Assembly: GCF_051014445.1 (NCBI RefSeq)
Contig: NC_135141.1
Location: forward strand, 27,427,422 to 27,491,421
Direction of reading: 5' to 3'
Source of the DNA: Colletes latitarsis
Taxonomy: Eukaryota; Arthropoda; Insecta; Hymenoptera; Colletidae
DNA length: 64,000 nucleotides
Shown here: positions 25,801 to 37,829 of the stretch, one piece after another
Layout: every line of letters begins with the position of its first letter
Numbering within the stretch: the stretch's first letter is position 1
Notes under the pieces: model-generated
Told to the model about the DNA's origin: nothing
Database searches by the model: none
What the model saw: only the letters and a program-made list of their open reading frames with translations
Position numbers and translations under genes: made by a program

Positions 25801-28800
25801 GGTGCTGTAAAGCCACGCGACTTTAGTGCTTCGAATCTATTTCGGAGCTTGCATCGATTAACGGACGTAACGAAACGAAAAATCGATTATACAAAGGTGA
25901 CTTGTATTAAATATTAAACAAACCGATAGTAACGCCTGGACTGTAACGTCAGTTCGAAGCTTCATAGTGGCAAAATTAATATTTTCCCCAGTTTCTTCGG
26001 TCCGAAGTTCGCGTCGACCAAAATAATATTTCTTTCGATTCTAATCGGCCCAAGATCGAGAACAGACGTAAGCAAAGGTACTCGACGAATAGATATCGCC
26101 TATCTATTATCGTCACAATACGTAGATATCAACAATAGTAGAGCGCGATATTCTTCAACGATCGAAGAGAAATTCGTAAGAGTCCCCGTTGCCTCGATCC
26201 TTCGCTCCTATTTTTAAGCGCTTATATTTAGTGTATCGAGCGCAGAAGTTTCTCTAGTAACGTGTGATAAATTCGTGATTACGAAACGATCCGATATCGT
26301 GGCCGTTTCGCAACCGTGGGAAATTCTTTCGAAACATCGAACGCCTCGTTCTCGCTGTTCGCGTTCTTTCGATCGTGACAAAGTCGACGAACTTTTCCGG
26401 GCTCGCGCGTAATTTTCCAACGATTGTCACCGTTCGGGGAAATGGGGGACACGCGCACCTGCCGTCCGAGAACGGCAGCCCTGCCTTTTCCTCGACGAAA
26501 AACAAAGGCGGCGGCGATAAAGACCCGTAATCTAAAGCCAAATTAAATTGATTCAAGATATCCGCGCGCGAAAATAAGACGATACGAGAAAGATACTACG
26601 CGCGGCTTCGGCGTTCCGCGAGATAAAGGAAATATCTTGCACGTGACACGGCAGTGACAAAGAATCCCCGCCAGAGCGTCGCTGGCTCGCGGTTTCTTCG
26701 CGATTTTCTTCCATCAAACAATCAGGGATCTCAGTTCGCGAACACCGTTGTGACTCGTTATACGAAACCACCGGTCACCCGATTTGAATTACCCCCGTCT
26801 ACTCGCGTCCACCTTCGTTCGATCAACCCGACAACTTCGAATCCGTCTCGATCGTCTCGCGCGCTTCGTTTGCCCCTGCGATTGGCTCGAGACGTTCGAT
26901 TCGGATCAGTGCACCGCGGGAGAAAATTGAGGTAAAACGAGAGCGACAACGCCTGGTCGTCGAGAACGCTTCACGGATTCGTAATTATGACCAACGAACG
27001 AGGAATGCTCGCGAGTATTTTCGCCGGACGATCAACGAAGCGACAGACACTTCGTCGGAGATGTTCGCGTAGTTTGTTTTCGCAGAGAATAGTGCGCTGG
27101 AAAACCAGGACTTACTAAACTGAACGTCGTTCGTAGACGATAGAAATTTTGAAAGAAGCGCGTGTCCTCTGCTTTTAAATAAAACAATTTGGAATTGTGC
27201 AACAGCGTTCACTGACATTTCGATCACAGCGTTGCCAACCGGTGTTATTTTTGAAGACTCGTCGCGACCGCGAGCTCTCGATCGCGTAAATCGCTAGGAG
27301 CACAGAGAATCGGTGGACGTGGCCGACGAGAGATGTTGTTCCTAGCTCGATTGTGTAACGCGCAATGCCTCGCTCATTGCTTAACAACGTCTTTGGCGTT
27401 TTAGACGCCGTTACGTAAAAATCGGAGCAAGAAAAAGAATCGACGGCGTGTAGTTTTCCTCGCGCGTACTCGAGCAAAAGAGTTCCTCGTTCGTTGACAC
27501 GAAAACGAATCACGGTGCCAGAACGTTTAATGAATCGCTGCCATTGCCAAACGGCTGTGCAAACGGTATCAATATTGTTCGTCGATCGATTAACGTCGAT
27601 TAGTTCCGTTTATCGGATTTGTATATTTGCCGAGCACGAGTCATAGTTCATCGTTTGAATAGCGTTGTCGAGAGATAACACGTGAATATTGCAAAATTTT
27701 AATCTATAGTAATTACGAATACGGAAGCGATTAAAGGCGAATACATGATGGAATGCACTTTGTGGCTTTCGATCGAGCTTTGCCGTTTTCTTAAAGTCAC
27801 AACGCCTCGATTTTCTCTGAAAAGGTGTACGAATAGGCGTCCATCAGCTTGCAAACCCGTAGCTACGGTAAATTCGAGGCGTCGAACGAAGGGCACACGG
27901 CGTCGACGTCCACAGGAAGCTGGTTCGTTCGTCGAAAGCGGAAGTCTCTACCTATTGTCGGCCATTTTTGCGACTATTTCGCGACTACGCTACAAAATGC
28001 GTCGCCGTAAGGTCGGCATCGGGACGTCCGCGTCTCTGTTCCAGCACACCGACCACATCGAACGTAGTCTTAGATTAAAAGCAAGCTAACTATTCCGGAG
28101 TATCGCGACGTGTTGCGGTTCGATTGTCTGGAATACATACACGGGGTTCGTATGCAATCTTCTTTGTTAGTTTAAGGGGTTATTCCATTGTAACGCGTAT
28201 TTTTTTTTACATTTACGATACATCCAGAAATCTTTGGTAGCTTTATACAGTAGAATACCCCCTTTAAGGCAGCGTTTCCCAAACTTTCAAACCCATGGAA
28301 CACTTTTCGTTTCGAGAAATGCAGCCACCGAGACTTTCTCCGCCAAACTCAATTGTGCTGGTCGTTTAAATATTTATTTCGTATATAATGTCATCGAATG
28401 TACATCGAAATAAAACAGTAAGAACTAAATTATCTTTTGTTGTTTTTATTTTATTTTATTATACAATTGTAGTCGTTCTTGCAAACCAAAGAAAGATTAC
28501 GCCTCTAACTCGTGATATAAACAAACAATACATCTTTGCACTGTTTAGTCTATAAAAAGCGCGCCAATATGTTTGAAATACATCGGTAACTCGCGATAAA
28601 AAATAATGATACCGCTTTCCACTGGAAATACGCAAAATTAATTATCATCAACTCCAACTTTTCACGGTTCACTGGTGTTCTATGAAATGGAGTTTTGGAA
28701 ACGCTGGTTTAAGGAATCGTGGCGTATTAATCGGTCGAACAAAGGCTTTGTTAGGTAAAAAGACACCGTGGCTGCTACTTTTAGAACTGCATTGAGTTCG

Positions 28801-31800
28801 TTGTGGTCCCTTTGAATCGGTACACGTGTACCCGATTGGTTCACTCGCGACGACACTGGACCACGTGGCGGGTGTAATTGCAATTCTTTCATGCCGTTGA
28901 AATAAGCTTTTCTCGAGGCACGATGGACATACGCGACAAGCCTCCGATCGTGCTCGACTTAAACGTGTACGAGCTCTCTTATGAGCTCATCGTCGTGTGC
29001 GGTGAACGCCTACAGGCGTTCCAAGAGTACGGCTAACGGGCGCGATCGCAGGATTTCCGCACGTAGCGTTGTGTGTATGCGTGTATGCGTGCTGAACCCT
29101 CGAATCTCACCACCGAAGTGGGTTAACGATACAATGTGATTTCGTGTCGTTTCAGTTATACTGAAGCAGAACACGTTGGTGTGCCAGTTCGCATCCCCGT
29201 TGGATGTTGATACTCATAATAAACCCGAGGTACGTTCACTTATGCAAGGAAATTAATTAATTAGAGTTATACAGAGTGTCTCCACGATGGAGGAAACGCG
29301 ACGTGGTTCTTCTTCTTTTAATTAGAATCCTTAGATTGCTCTTAAAACGAAAACTAGCGGGCAGTTTTATTGATACATGAGAGCATCGAAATTTAATGAC
29401 GGAGATCTCGTGTTTACGAGTGAATTTTTTATTCGAACGACGTTTCAGCACGTTAGTGACTCAGCAGTGTGCACACGTAATCGTCAGACACGGAATCGTC
29501 CTATTTATTACTTCAGGTTTTATATCTTAATTTTTTTTAATATCCTGTTTAACAAGTTCGCGATTTACACATACTCAATTTCAATTAATAATAGCATCTT
29601 GCGATTTATGTGCTTTGAAAATGAATAAAAAGAGTTTCGAACAAATCATTATTGGCAGAAAATAAAGGATGCGAAAGAAGAACCTTGTCGCGTTGCTTAG
29701 CGCCTCCTTGCGTTTAACAACTCCTTCGCGTGGATTTGCAAGACACTCTGTATAAGCGATTAACAAGATCCGACTACTCGAGATTATTTGATCGCATACG
29801 CGAGGCGTTAACTCGCTGCCAACGAAGTAAATTTCAAATGCCTTCGAGGAAGCGATAGTTTTCCTCGGATTTCGCAAACATTTATCGCGAGTTCACAACT
29901 CGAAATAAATCCAAAGCTGTATAATAAACGTTGTCTCGTTGTTCCCGCGCGCAAGATGCTCTCGATGTAAGTGTAAATCAACGACGGTATCTCTTATCAG
30001 GCGGTGGTCTTAGAGGGCAAATACTGGAAGCGAAAACTTGCTGCGGTTACTGCGGAATACAAGAAATGGCGTATGTTTTACCGGAACAAGATCCTTGGCT
30101 GGACGAACAAGGATGGCACCGAGATGGTATTCAACCATTATGCAACTCTAAAACAATTTATTTCATCGTTCTTGCAACCCTACTGTTCACTACTCCCACT
30201 TCTCGCGACTCTAAACTTTATCCCTCGTTCAACTGAAACGCTCAGAAATTAAAGTCGCGAAAGTCCTTAGAAATTTTTTAAAGCATGGACACAGATATAC
30301 AAAAATTTAACTTTGAGGGGTCAAGCTTAACTTTTATATTTGTTTCTAATATCCTGTACATTCATCACAAAACAGTACACAGCAGGGTTGACGAGATGCT
30401 CGCGTGTCTAACGCAGCGATTTCCAAACGTTTTGGATGCCTACAAAAAATGGAATCTCAAACAATTTAGTTATGATGTATCGATAAAAACTTACGTTGCA
30501 TCGTAAGGCGTCCCATACTTTGAAAATCACTGATTTAACAACGCAACTAGTATTCCTCGTTTATGTAAATTCTCGAGGATTTGCAGCGACTACTCTTGTT
30601 TCTTGTTCATAGTAGAAAATGGGATCGTTTCAGATGGAATCAATGGACGTGTCAGATTGGGGCAGTGGATTGGGAACCTCGGGAAACTTCGGAGCAGGTA
30701 TAGGCAACACACACGGAGGGACCAGTGGGACTCCAGGTGGAGAGAGTATGATGGTTGATGAGGATTACATGGACCTTATGACTGATACGTTATTTTCAAC
30801 AATCAGTTCGAATCAACCAATATACTTTCCCGATCCGAGAGAAATTGGTAACTCATTAATTAAAATTGATGCGCGAGAATACGTTTCGAAAAACTAATAA
30901 CGCCAAGAGACACCGGTGTATCTTGCACCGTAATAACGAACGAGGACGAAAGAAAGCAAAATTATCGGAACGATCTAGGGAAACGTATATGTTAAAAATA
31001 TGCATAAGCATCGTCGAATGATGTTTTGAACTATTCGTTTGGATTTGCAGCGCGTGGAGCTAGTCTGGCGGATTTTATACAACCCAGCCTTGGACCGCTC
31101 CAACCGAATTTAGACGATTTTATGGACACGCTCGAACCGTTGCAAGGTAAACGATTAATATAAAATAGCTGTAACGTGCGTGAATTATTAGGCGATAATT
31201 TAATTGATCGTATTTTAGAATTTTTAAATTCGAAGTTGCCTCCTGTCCCCGAAGAGGACGACATGTTTCGAAGCGGCGCGCTGAACTCGAACTATTCGGA
31301 TCTCGATCTGATGACGCCCATGAATCAGATGAACGAGTTGGGTCAGGATTCGTCGGTGAAAAATACGCCGGTCTCCGCTGCGCTGCCGCAGGATGAGCAA
31401 GGGACCGCTATACAGAATCTTCAGTACACCGCTAAAATATATACTCAGCCTGAACCGACGAGCACGTTCAGGAACAGCATGTGAGTCTGCACGCCGTCGA
31501 TCCTTTGTTCATTCGTGGAATGCAATTGTATTTCAAGTGTCGATCATTTCAGTGCGCTGGGCGAGAACTACAGCCCGATGCACCAGCCCTACGAACCGCC
31601 GCCGCCTCCGACGACTCAGCCTGTCAGGGAGAAGAGTAGATCCAGCAGAAACTCCGCGAGAAACAGTCGAATGATTCAACAGTCTCAACAACAACAGCAA
31701 CCGCAAACTGCGTACCAACGAGCCGGCCAGCAACAGAATTCCGGGTTTCAGCAGACTGCCCAGCAACCGTTCTCCATGGAGATTCAAAGCGTTCAGCTGA

Positions 31801-34800
31801 CGACGGTCCAGAATCAGGTACAGATGCCGGCGTTGAACGAGCAGTCCGTTCACGCGAATCAAATCTCGCCCATCGCTGGACACGTCGAGAATCTGGTGAC
31901 GGTGCAGCAAAACTTCGCACAAACGAATTCAACGGTAGCCACGCAGCACAGAGCCATCAGACCCCTGCCACCGGTCGCGCCGATGTCCACGAAGCCGTAC
32001 AAAGTCGTTCAACCGCAGCAGTGCTACAAGTTCTCCGGTCTTCCGCAAACCTTTAATGCGCAGCAATGCAAATTCAACGCGAACAATTTCAAGGTACTCG
32101 TGATATCGCGATGATTCGCGCTGTTTCGCTTGAATAATGCATCGACGGAACGAGAAAATTGTTATTAAATCATTAGCAAACCGAACTAGATTAACATTAA
32201 CTGTGTCTGTTCGCAGACACACCCACACCCGCAACAACTAATCGCGGTTTCCGTGGAGCAACCGACCCAGTCACCGATACTGTTGCAGTGCAGACCTTCG
32301 GGCCTAGATCTCACCACGCCGAGCACGCAACCCGCCAAATTGCTACCGCAGCCCACCGCCTCGAGCACGGAGAAGGAGGAAGTTTTCGCTGTACCCAAGG
32401 TTGATTGCGTAATTTGCAACGGGAGCGCACGATCGGGAAAGCTTTTCGAGCGGGACTAGGACCCGAACTGTAAACGATAACGAGGGTAAACGACTCCTAG
32501 AATATTTTATAGCCGGCCATTTTAAGAAAAAAGAATTTTACGCGTTCGTGTCTGCTCAACTTTGTTAGAATCTCGAGTGGTCTTCGACCGCCGTGATTGG
32601 CTGGACCTATAGTTTCCAAATTTTTCGTAAGACGATCTGCTCTATAAAAAAGAGGGAAAATTTCTTTGGCCGGCGATTTACAGATAAAATAATTTCAAGT
32701 TCATCTCGGTTAATTCTACGTAAATTGTCTGCATGAATTTTTTTCTCGGTTCGTTGAATAAATTATGTAAAGCATATCTCGCATTAATTGAACGCTTGCA
32801 AAACTTGTACTGAAAGATGGATGTTTACTACACTGTGTAACGCAAAATGACTGGCCTGAACTAATGGTTAAGAATTAACCATTAGTGACTAATATTCTGG
32901 GATTTGTTCATCTTTGCAACCACCTACATTTTGAATCTGTCCAGAAATCGTTTATCCTGACAGTGTGCTCCCCTTGTTAGGAAAAAATTAATATAAAATT
33001 CTTTATCGTAAGTAAACGAATAAATTTTTTCTCACGTTACCGATCATGTTTCGTTTCAGTATCAAATGAAAGCGAGGAATAGATCTCGAAGTAGCTCCTC
33101 GCTAACCGCACCGAGAATGCACCCGCCGCCATTAGTGTCAGCAGCGAGCGATCCTGCTCTAAATCTAAATAACAATGTTTTGCTCGCGCAGTTACTCACG
33201 AATAGTATGTATTTTACGAAACGTAATAATTGCACGGTTATAATTATGCTATTACATTACTCGTATCGGCGCTGATGCGCGATCATTGAGAAATCGTACA
33301 TGGTATTATACCTTTTCTTGATGGTACAGAATATTATGAGAGCTTCAATATCGTTACTTAGACACATCTGGTGTATACACAATGAATAGTCCGGCTGATA
33401 ATATAATGCCGACAATGAACCAAACAGCCACCACTATGAAACACATCTTACCCATGCTTCCACCTTCAGCTTCGCCTACGCAGGTGACGACCACACACCA
33501 TATTACCACGCCGGTCACTGTCCAAACGATGCAAACTTCTACGGTGCAAGCGCAACCGCAACTGCAACAACAGGTAACGCTTTACAAATTTTCTTTCATC
33601 TTGCAATCGGTTCATGATTGGATACTGAATGAACCCCTCTCGATCTCTGAAAAGTCATCGTTCAATTAAATTTGATCCGACTGCAGGATCGCATATTGCA
33701 AGCATTTGAACGTATCACTTTTCGAAGGGCATTCGCGAACACAGCCAGTTACATATATTATATATGTATATTAAGCTTCTACATATATGCATTGAATTAC
33801 ATAACATTGATATCGACAATAATAAAACCACACCTTATGTAATCGATAATACTTTAACTGTCTGTTGCATATTAGGCAATGCAACAGTCTTCTTGCAGCC
33901 AACAAATGTTATTAAATACAACCACCCAAGCACACCAGCCACAAAATAGCCCCGGGTCACCGAAAGATAGTTCCAACGCGCACAGTCCCCAGGCGTTGAG
34001 TCTCAGCCCTTTGCACAGTCCAATGAGTATAGGAAGCCCTTTGTCGCCTACTCGTGTCTACGTAAAGGGCGAGCCAGAACGGGGACAGTACAAGGAACAG
34101 AGAAGGGTCGGGCATATTCACGCGGAACAAAAGCGCAGATACAACATTAAGAACGGATTCGACATGCTGCATAGCTTGATACCGCAGCTCAGCCAGAATC
34201 CGAACCCGAAACTGAGCAAGGCTGCTATGCTGCAAAAAGGGGCGGATTATATCAGACAGCTGAGGGCGGAAAGGAATCAATTGAAGGAGGAAATGGATAG
34301 TTTAAGACATCAAATTGAGTGCCTTAATACGTCGATTAGGTAACAAGAGTCCCACAAGGAACAAAATTTCTATTCCAATGGTTGGAAGGTTGTGCACTAA
34401 TTTACAAATTGGATATTGTTGCAGTAACTGTCAATCTATGCTTCCTGCGACGGGTGCTCCGATTTCTAGACAGAGAACTAGCAAAATGAAAGAGATGTTC
34501 GACGAGTACGTGCGCACGCGTACGCGAGAGAATTGGAAATTTTGGATTGTATCCTTTTTCTTTTTAAAAAGTTCTGACGAATTCGCGTTAACGTGTTTCG
34601 ATTATTATAATTTATATTTCTTGACAAAATAATTAGTTCAGTATATTGCTTGAACCTCTGATGACTTCTTTTAATACATCGGTATCAACAGCGAGTATCG
34701 AGGATCTATACAGAAGTACAATATTATGGGTTGAGCAGCATTGCTCGCTCGTCGATCTCAGACCAGGTAAAACAAGAAATCTAAAGTATGATTTGCTGTT

Positions 34801-34985
34801 AACATTATATTATTATCCTTTATATATTGTTTTTTTTTGTTTTTTTTTTTATTATTATTTTAGCCGTTCTGAACTCCCTAAGGTATCTGTGTACTGCCAC
34901 TGATATTCTATCAGATCCTGGTCGTCTACCCGAAGAAGCACTCGCAGCAGTAAATCGCACGGAACGGCGACGATCAACTCAGTGA
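13860..34985 (+). CDS. Mondo (MondoA/ChREBP homolog), glucose-sensing bHLH-ZIP factor
   Basis: This gene encodes a 1047-residue MondoA/ChREBP homolog that pairs with Mlx and activates carbohydrate-response genes. Fifteen coding exons join in phase: 13860-14203, 24714-24820, 29156-29229, 30001-30126, 30634-30847, 31051-31146, 31219-31480, 31553-32093, 32217-32399, 33060-33204, 33362-33573, 33876-34339, 34425-34548, 34637-34766, 34864-34985. The ATG follows an in-frame TGA at 13833. The N-terminal Mondo region has IHSGHFMVSDFEAE (38-51), QKLTSPKWNRFKG, the VCQFASPLDVDTHNKPE block, LEGKYWKRKLAAVTAEYKKW, DTLFSTISSNQP and LQPNLDDFMDTLEPLQ. A Gln/Pro-rich middle follows. The bHLH-ZIP spans about 844-920 (HIHAEQKRRYN, with His848, Glu852 and Arg856). 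The Mondo/Mlx C-terminal domain is at about 940-1035 (FDEYVRTRTRENWKFWI). Intron 1 of the coding part is 10.5 kb. All expected domains are present. Confidence 0.95.
14204..21225 (+). other. Mondo large intron, left part
   Basis: This is unspliced DNA between coding exons 1 and 2. I see no coding exon or RNA gene. At about 16800-16880 a stretch beginning CAGGGCTTCTTAAATTTTTT resembles one end of a hAT-type element, but no matching right end was found. The 14.3-14.7 kb minus-strand frames have no support. Confidence 0.5.
21226..21482 (-). pseudogene. decayed mariner-type transposase fragment
   Basis: Read on the minus strand, the segment gives MQDAIPHRARKV, then a spacer, then MEWPTYSSDLESP, a stop, and FLFLA. 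This matches the spacing of the mariner/Tc1 catalytic block (QDGAPxHxA ... WPPxSPDLxPxDFFLWG). The in-frame TGA and replaced residues, including loss of the final Asp region, show it is dead. About 75 codons are recognisable. It sits in the large Mondo intron, about 230 bp from the inverted-repeat element at 21711, but whether the two belong together is not shown. Confidence 0.65.
21711..22751. mobile_element. non-autonomous inverted-repeat element, 1041 bp, TA-flanked
   Basis: Terminal inverted repeats of about 116 bp (21711-21828 and 22636-22751) match at roughly nine positions in ten. They start near GTGTTCGGCCACCCCTGGG and include GATTCTAGAGGCCAAAATAAG. TA flanks both ends (21709-21710 and 22752-22753), as for Tc1/mariner-type insertion. 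The interior has no transposase. It holds a repeated AT-rich unit with ACCAAAAATGATTGTA at about 21895, 22420 and 22560, the last two 140 bp apart. A 205-bp relative lies at 61172-61376. It is inserted in the large Mondo intron. Confidence 0.8.
22754..24713 (+). other. Mondo large intron, right part
   Basis: I see only AT-rich intron sequence here, with a short (TA)n tract near 23590-23620. The branch and acceptor for Mondo coding exon 2 end with TTGTTCCAG at 24713. Confidence 0.55.
25340..26090. repeat. degenerate tandem-like repeat units in Mondo intron
   Basis: Related sentences recur in the same order. GGTTTGAATCAAATATTGCCC at about 25424 returns as GGTTTGAATTAAACATTACC at about 25769. 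A block with CATCGATTAACGGACGTAAC-type sequence leads each time to CAAAGGTGACT (25594, 25892) and a third CAAAGGTACT (26073). Spacing between units is uneven, about 180-345 bp. They look like old tandem duplications that have diverged and suffered deletions. Confidence 0.5.
28270..28706. mobile_element. hAT-like MITE, 437 bp, with 8-bp target duplication
   Basis: The ends are inverted repeats: CAGCGTTTCCCAAACTTTCA on the left and, in reverse complement, CAGCGTTTCCAAAACTCCAT on the right. They are flanked by CTTTAAGG (28262-28269) and GTTTAAGG (28707-28714), an 8-bp target duplication with one mismatch. CAG ends plus an 8-bp duplication are the mark of the hAT superfamily. There is no transposase inside. 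It lies in coding intron 2 of Mondo. Confidence 0.75.
30414..30532. mobile_element. short hAT-like MITE, 119 bp
   Basis: The left end CAGCGATTTCCAAACGTTTT and the reverse complement of the right end, CAGTGATTTTCAAAGTATGG, form terminal inverted repeats like those of the element at 28270. The 8-bp flanks GTCTAACG and ATTTAACA agree at five positions, so the target duplication is only partly preserved. It is inserted in the short Mondo intron between 30126 and 30634. Confidence 0.5.
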
Positions 34986-36988
34986 CCAATTATGTTACGC
35001 AAATACGTCGTCAAACGGATTTGCATACACGTTTAAGATTTAGTCGCGTACGAGCAGGAAAAGAAACAGTTACCGTAGCTTAAGTCGCTCTAGGAGAAAC
35101 TTACGTGAAAAAGAATTCTTAAAACGGTCTTTTTTTATAGTAGACTTTCAGGTTTCCTTCCGCAACGATCGTGGTTGAGGATAGAAAACACTTAAGTGCA
35201 ATTTTCCCCGTGTCCTTGTCAAAATTGTGATCATGAGATTCGTAACAATATTAAAAAAGTGCGGGAAAATGTAAATGAATTTAATTGTGAACGATGTTTA
35301 ATGAACTATTATACATGTATACAGACTGTTACAAATTGGAACACATTGAGATTTTAAAAAGATTTTTTTTCTACAAGTTATCGCAATTATTTGTATTGAA
35401 TGTTAACAAGCTGGAAGTACATTTATATTTATTACATAATTGTGTACATCACTTATTTACGTTCATTTGGCATTAAGGAATTATTTACGTTTACAAATTG
35501 CGGTAACGAAACTTTCGTGACATATGTTCGTTCTCTTCTCATTGAATTTTGTTGTAGTACTTGCCTACATGTTTACATAATATTTAAAAGGAAAAAAAGA
35601 AAAATATGTAGAGCAAACCATTCCATTAAATTTCTACTATGCTTACTTTGGACTAAGTATGACATTCTTGGCAATGACTAAAATGTTAATATTTTACAAA
35701 ATGTATGTTGCGTTAAAAAAAATTAGTGTTTCTTGAAATTGTTCTATTTCTCATTAAGTACTGTTTTTTTTTTACTTATAAGATGAAAACATTTGTAAAA
35801 ATATATTGCGGACCCGAGGATATATTAATTGTCGGTATATTTTTATAATAATCAAAATATACGTAACTTTATGTTAAAAAAATCTATCAGCTTTGAATAT
35901 TCTTTTACCGAAATTGACACATAAAATAACTGTTTACGTCGCACAATGCGAACAATTGTTCAAAGTTTATTAATTCTACGTATCAGAATACTTAATTAAA
36001 ACCGGTGCCATGAAATTATATTGTAATAGAAAACTAATGCCTTCTTGCTGTGAAAAATGCAGTTAAAATTTAACCAAATATTGTACAATATTTTCAATTA
36101 TGACTTTGCCTTCTATAATAAATTTACAACCGTTAATATTCGCATAGTAGTATAACTTTGGAATAATAAAAAACTTTATATTACAAAAGTCAACTGCGCG
36201 AAGACGAAAAATGGGTTGCTCACAAATTAAAAGTATATTATATACAAATAATGTTATGAAATGTGAAATTTTTAATGCGAAATTTCATGTGATAATGTAC
36301 AAATCATTTATAAAGGTTCAAATATTAGACCTTAAGATGTAAAAGACTTCTGTATATTGTAACAATGTTATTGCTTTTACATAATTGTATATAACAGAAC
36401 GTTGTAAGCGGCGAACAATCTTCAGAAATAACTTAAACTACTTCCTGTAACAATTGTTAAAACAAAATTTACATTTTATAAATGCCTGTTCCATTAATGT
36501 TTACAATATGCAGATGTCTTTTACTTACAATTTTTCATTGTGTATGTATAAGTGATAAATAATATAAACAAATCAACAAAGGGATGTTTTTTTTTGTAGA
36601 ATATGTATCATATAATCATATAAAAATTCATGTACTGTTATTCAGATGTTTACTTCCATAAAGAAACTTTAAATTTTATTCATTCCCTCTTGTGCTCCTA
36701 TACTAACCTGACATGAGAATTTATTTATAAAACAGAAATACCACATGTTTAAGATTGTTTTACACAGACATCAAAGTGTCTATTGTCAATTTTTTTTTAT
36801 ATATTGCTTTTATAATGTTTCTTTACATCTATTGTTAAATACTTTATTAGTTAATAAATTACTAGTAATAATTTACATTGGACAACAATTGTATAAAAAT
36901 AGAGAAACAGATACTCTTACTTTTTTAATGAAGTTTCTAAGTTTAAGAACAATTCATAAATTATTTATTTATTAGAAAATAGCACAAT
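34986..36988. other. interval between convergent Mondo and RPAIN genes
   Basis: This interval holds the Mondo 3' untranslated region and, on the other strand, the end of the RPAIN-like transcript. It is AT-rich, with several AATAAA-type signals on the plus strand (for example near 36118). I see no further gene. Confidence 0.6.
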
Positions 36989-37829
36989 TTATATTATTGG
37001 TGTAAAAGTGGAACACTTATCACAAACCAGAAATAAACACATATCTTTCTCTGAAAGTGGTAAGAAACCAGGTGACTCATTACACTTTACAGTATGAGAA
37101 TTTACACACTTATTTATTAGATTCCCCAAGTTTTTCAAGCTGATATTGTTTAACATAAAGTTGCAAGACTTACAAATTATTTGATTCATGTCTTCTGTTA
37201 GATTAGATCTTTGACACATTGGACAAATAACTTCTTGAAATTCACTATCTGCTGTTAATGCTAGGAATTCTAATTCTTCTTGTGACATTCTTTCATACTC
37301 TTGCAAAATCCATTGTTCTGTAAGTGGTAGATAATAAAATTTTAAATATGATATTAAAGTTTAAATATGTAGAATATATGTGAAATACTACAGGTCTATT
37401 AGACTTACCTTCTTCATCAAGAATTTCACTTTCAAGTTCTAGTGCTTCTTCCGGATTAAGAGGCTCATTAATTACATGAGAAAAAGGATTCACGTCTGGA
37501 TCTAAATTTGTAGCAGCGATATCATTCAATTCATTGCGTACAATATCGTTCAATGTATCTTGTACATTTTTCGAGTTGATTTCTAAACCGAATCTACCTC
37601 TGTTAAACAATTGTCCCCGTTTCTCTCGCATTTTCTGCCGACACCTCTAAAATCGAATTTGAATATTAACATACTGCATTGCTCAACTAGTGTACTACTA
37701 CTACATTTTCAATGTTTTTAGAATACGTAAAATAACAAGACATTTAACCTCTCTAAGAATCTCTTGCAACTTTGGCGATCCGTGTCTAATTTTATTCACC
37801 ATGTCTCGATTTTTCAATTTCGTCGTCAT
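36989..37829 (-). CDS. RPA-interacting protein (RPAIN) homolog
   Basis: This gene encodes a 215-residue homolog of RPAIN, the importin-type adaptor that helps carry replication protein A into the nucleus. Three exons join on the minus strand: 37749-37829, 37409-37646 and 36989-37317. The N-terminal basic region MTTKLKNRDMVNK ... LQEILRERCRQKMREKRGQL corresponds to the family's N-terminal RQRC..RLR block. An acidic middle (NPEEALELESEILDEE) follows, then EQWILQEYERM. The C-terminal zinc-binding domain carries paired cysteines in ICPMCQRSN (two residues apart), IICKSCNF and VCDKCSTF, with a His/Cys pair in NSHTVKC. Splice phases 0 and 1 agree. The ATG is the first in the frame. The gene converges with Mondo and diverges from the plus-strand transcript at 38.4 kb. 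Confidence 0.9.

Larger units (their letters stand above)
24821..29155 (+). other. Mondo coding intron 2, GC-richer than its surroundings
   Basis: The intron between coding exons 2 and 3 has a marked rise in GC and CpG from about 25.0 to 28.1 kb, unlike the other Mondo introns. It holds degenerate repeats and a hAT-like element, listed separately. Many frames of 60-115 codons occur on both strands, which GC-rich DNA yields by chance. None is flanked by splice sites in a matching phase. An internal promoter is possible. Confidence 0.4.

Noticed and set aside
31533..31922. 129-codon minus-strand frame rich in Leu and Arg
   Set aside because: It is antisense to the Gln/Pro-rich exon of Mondo.
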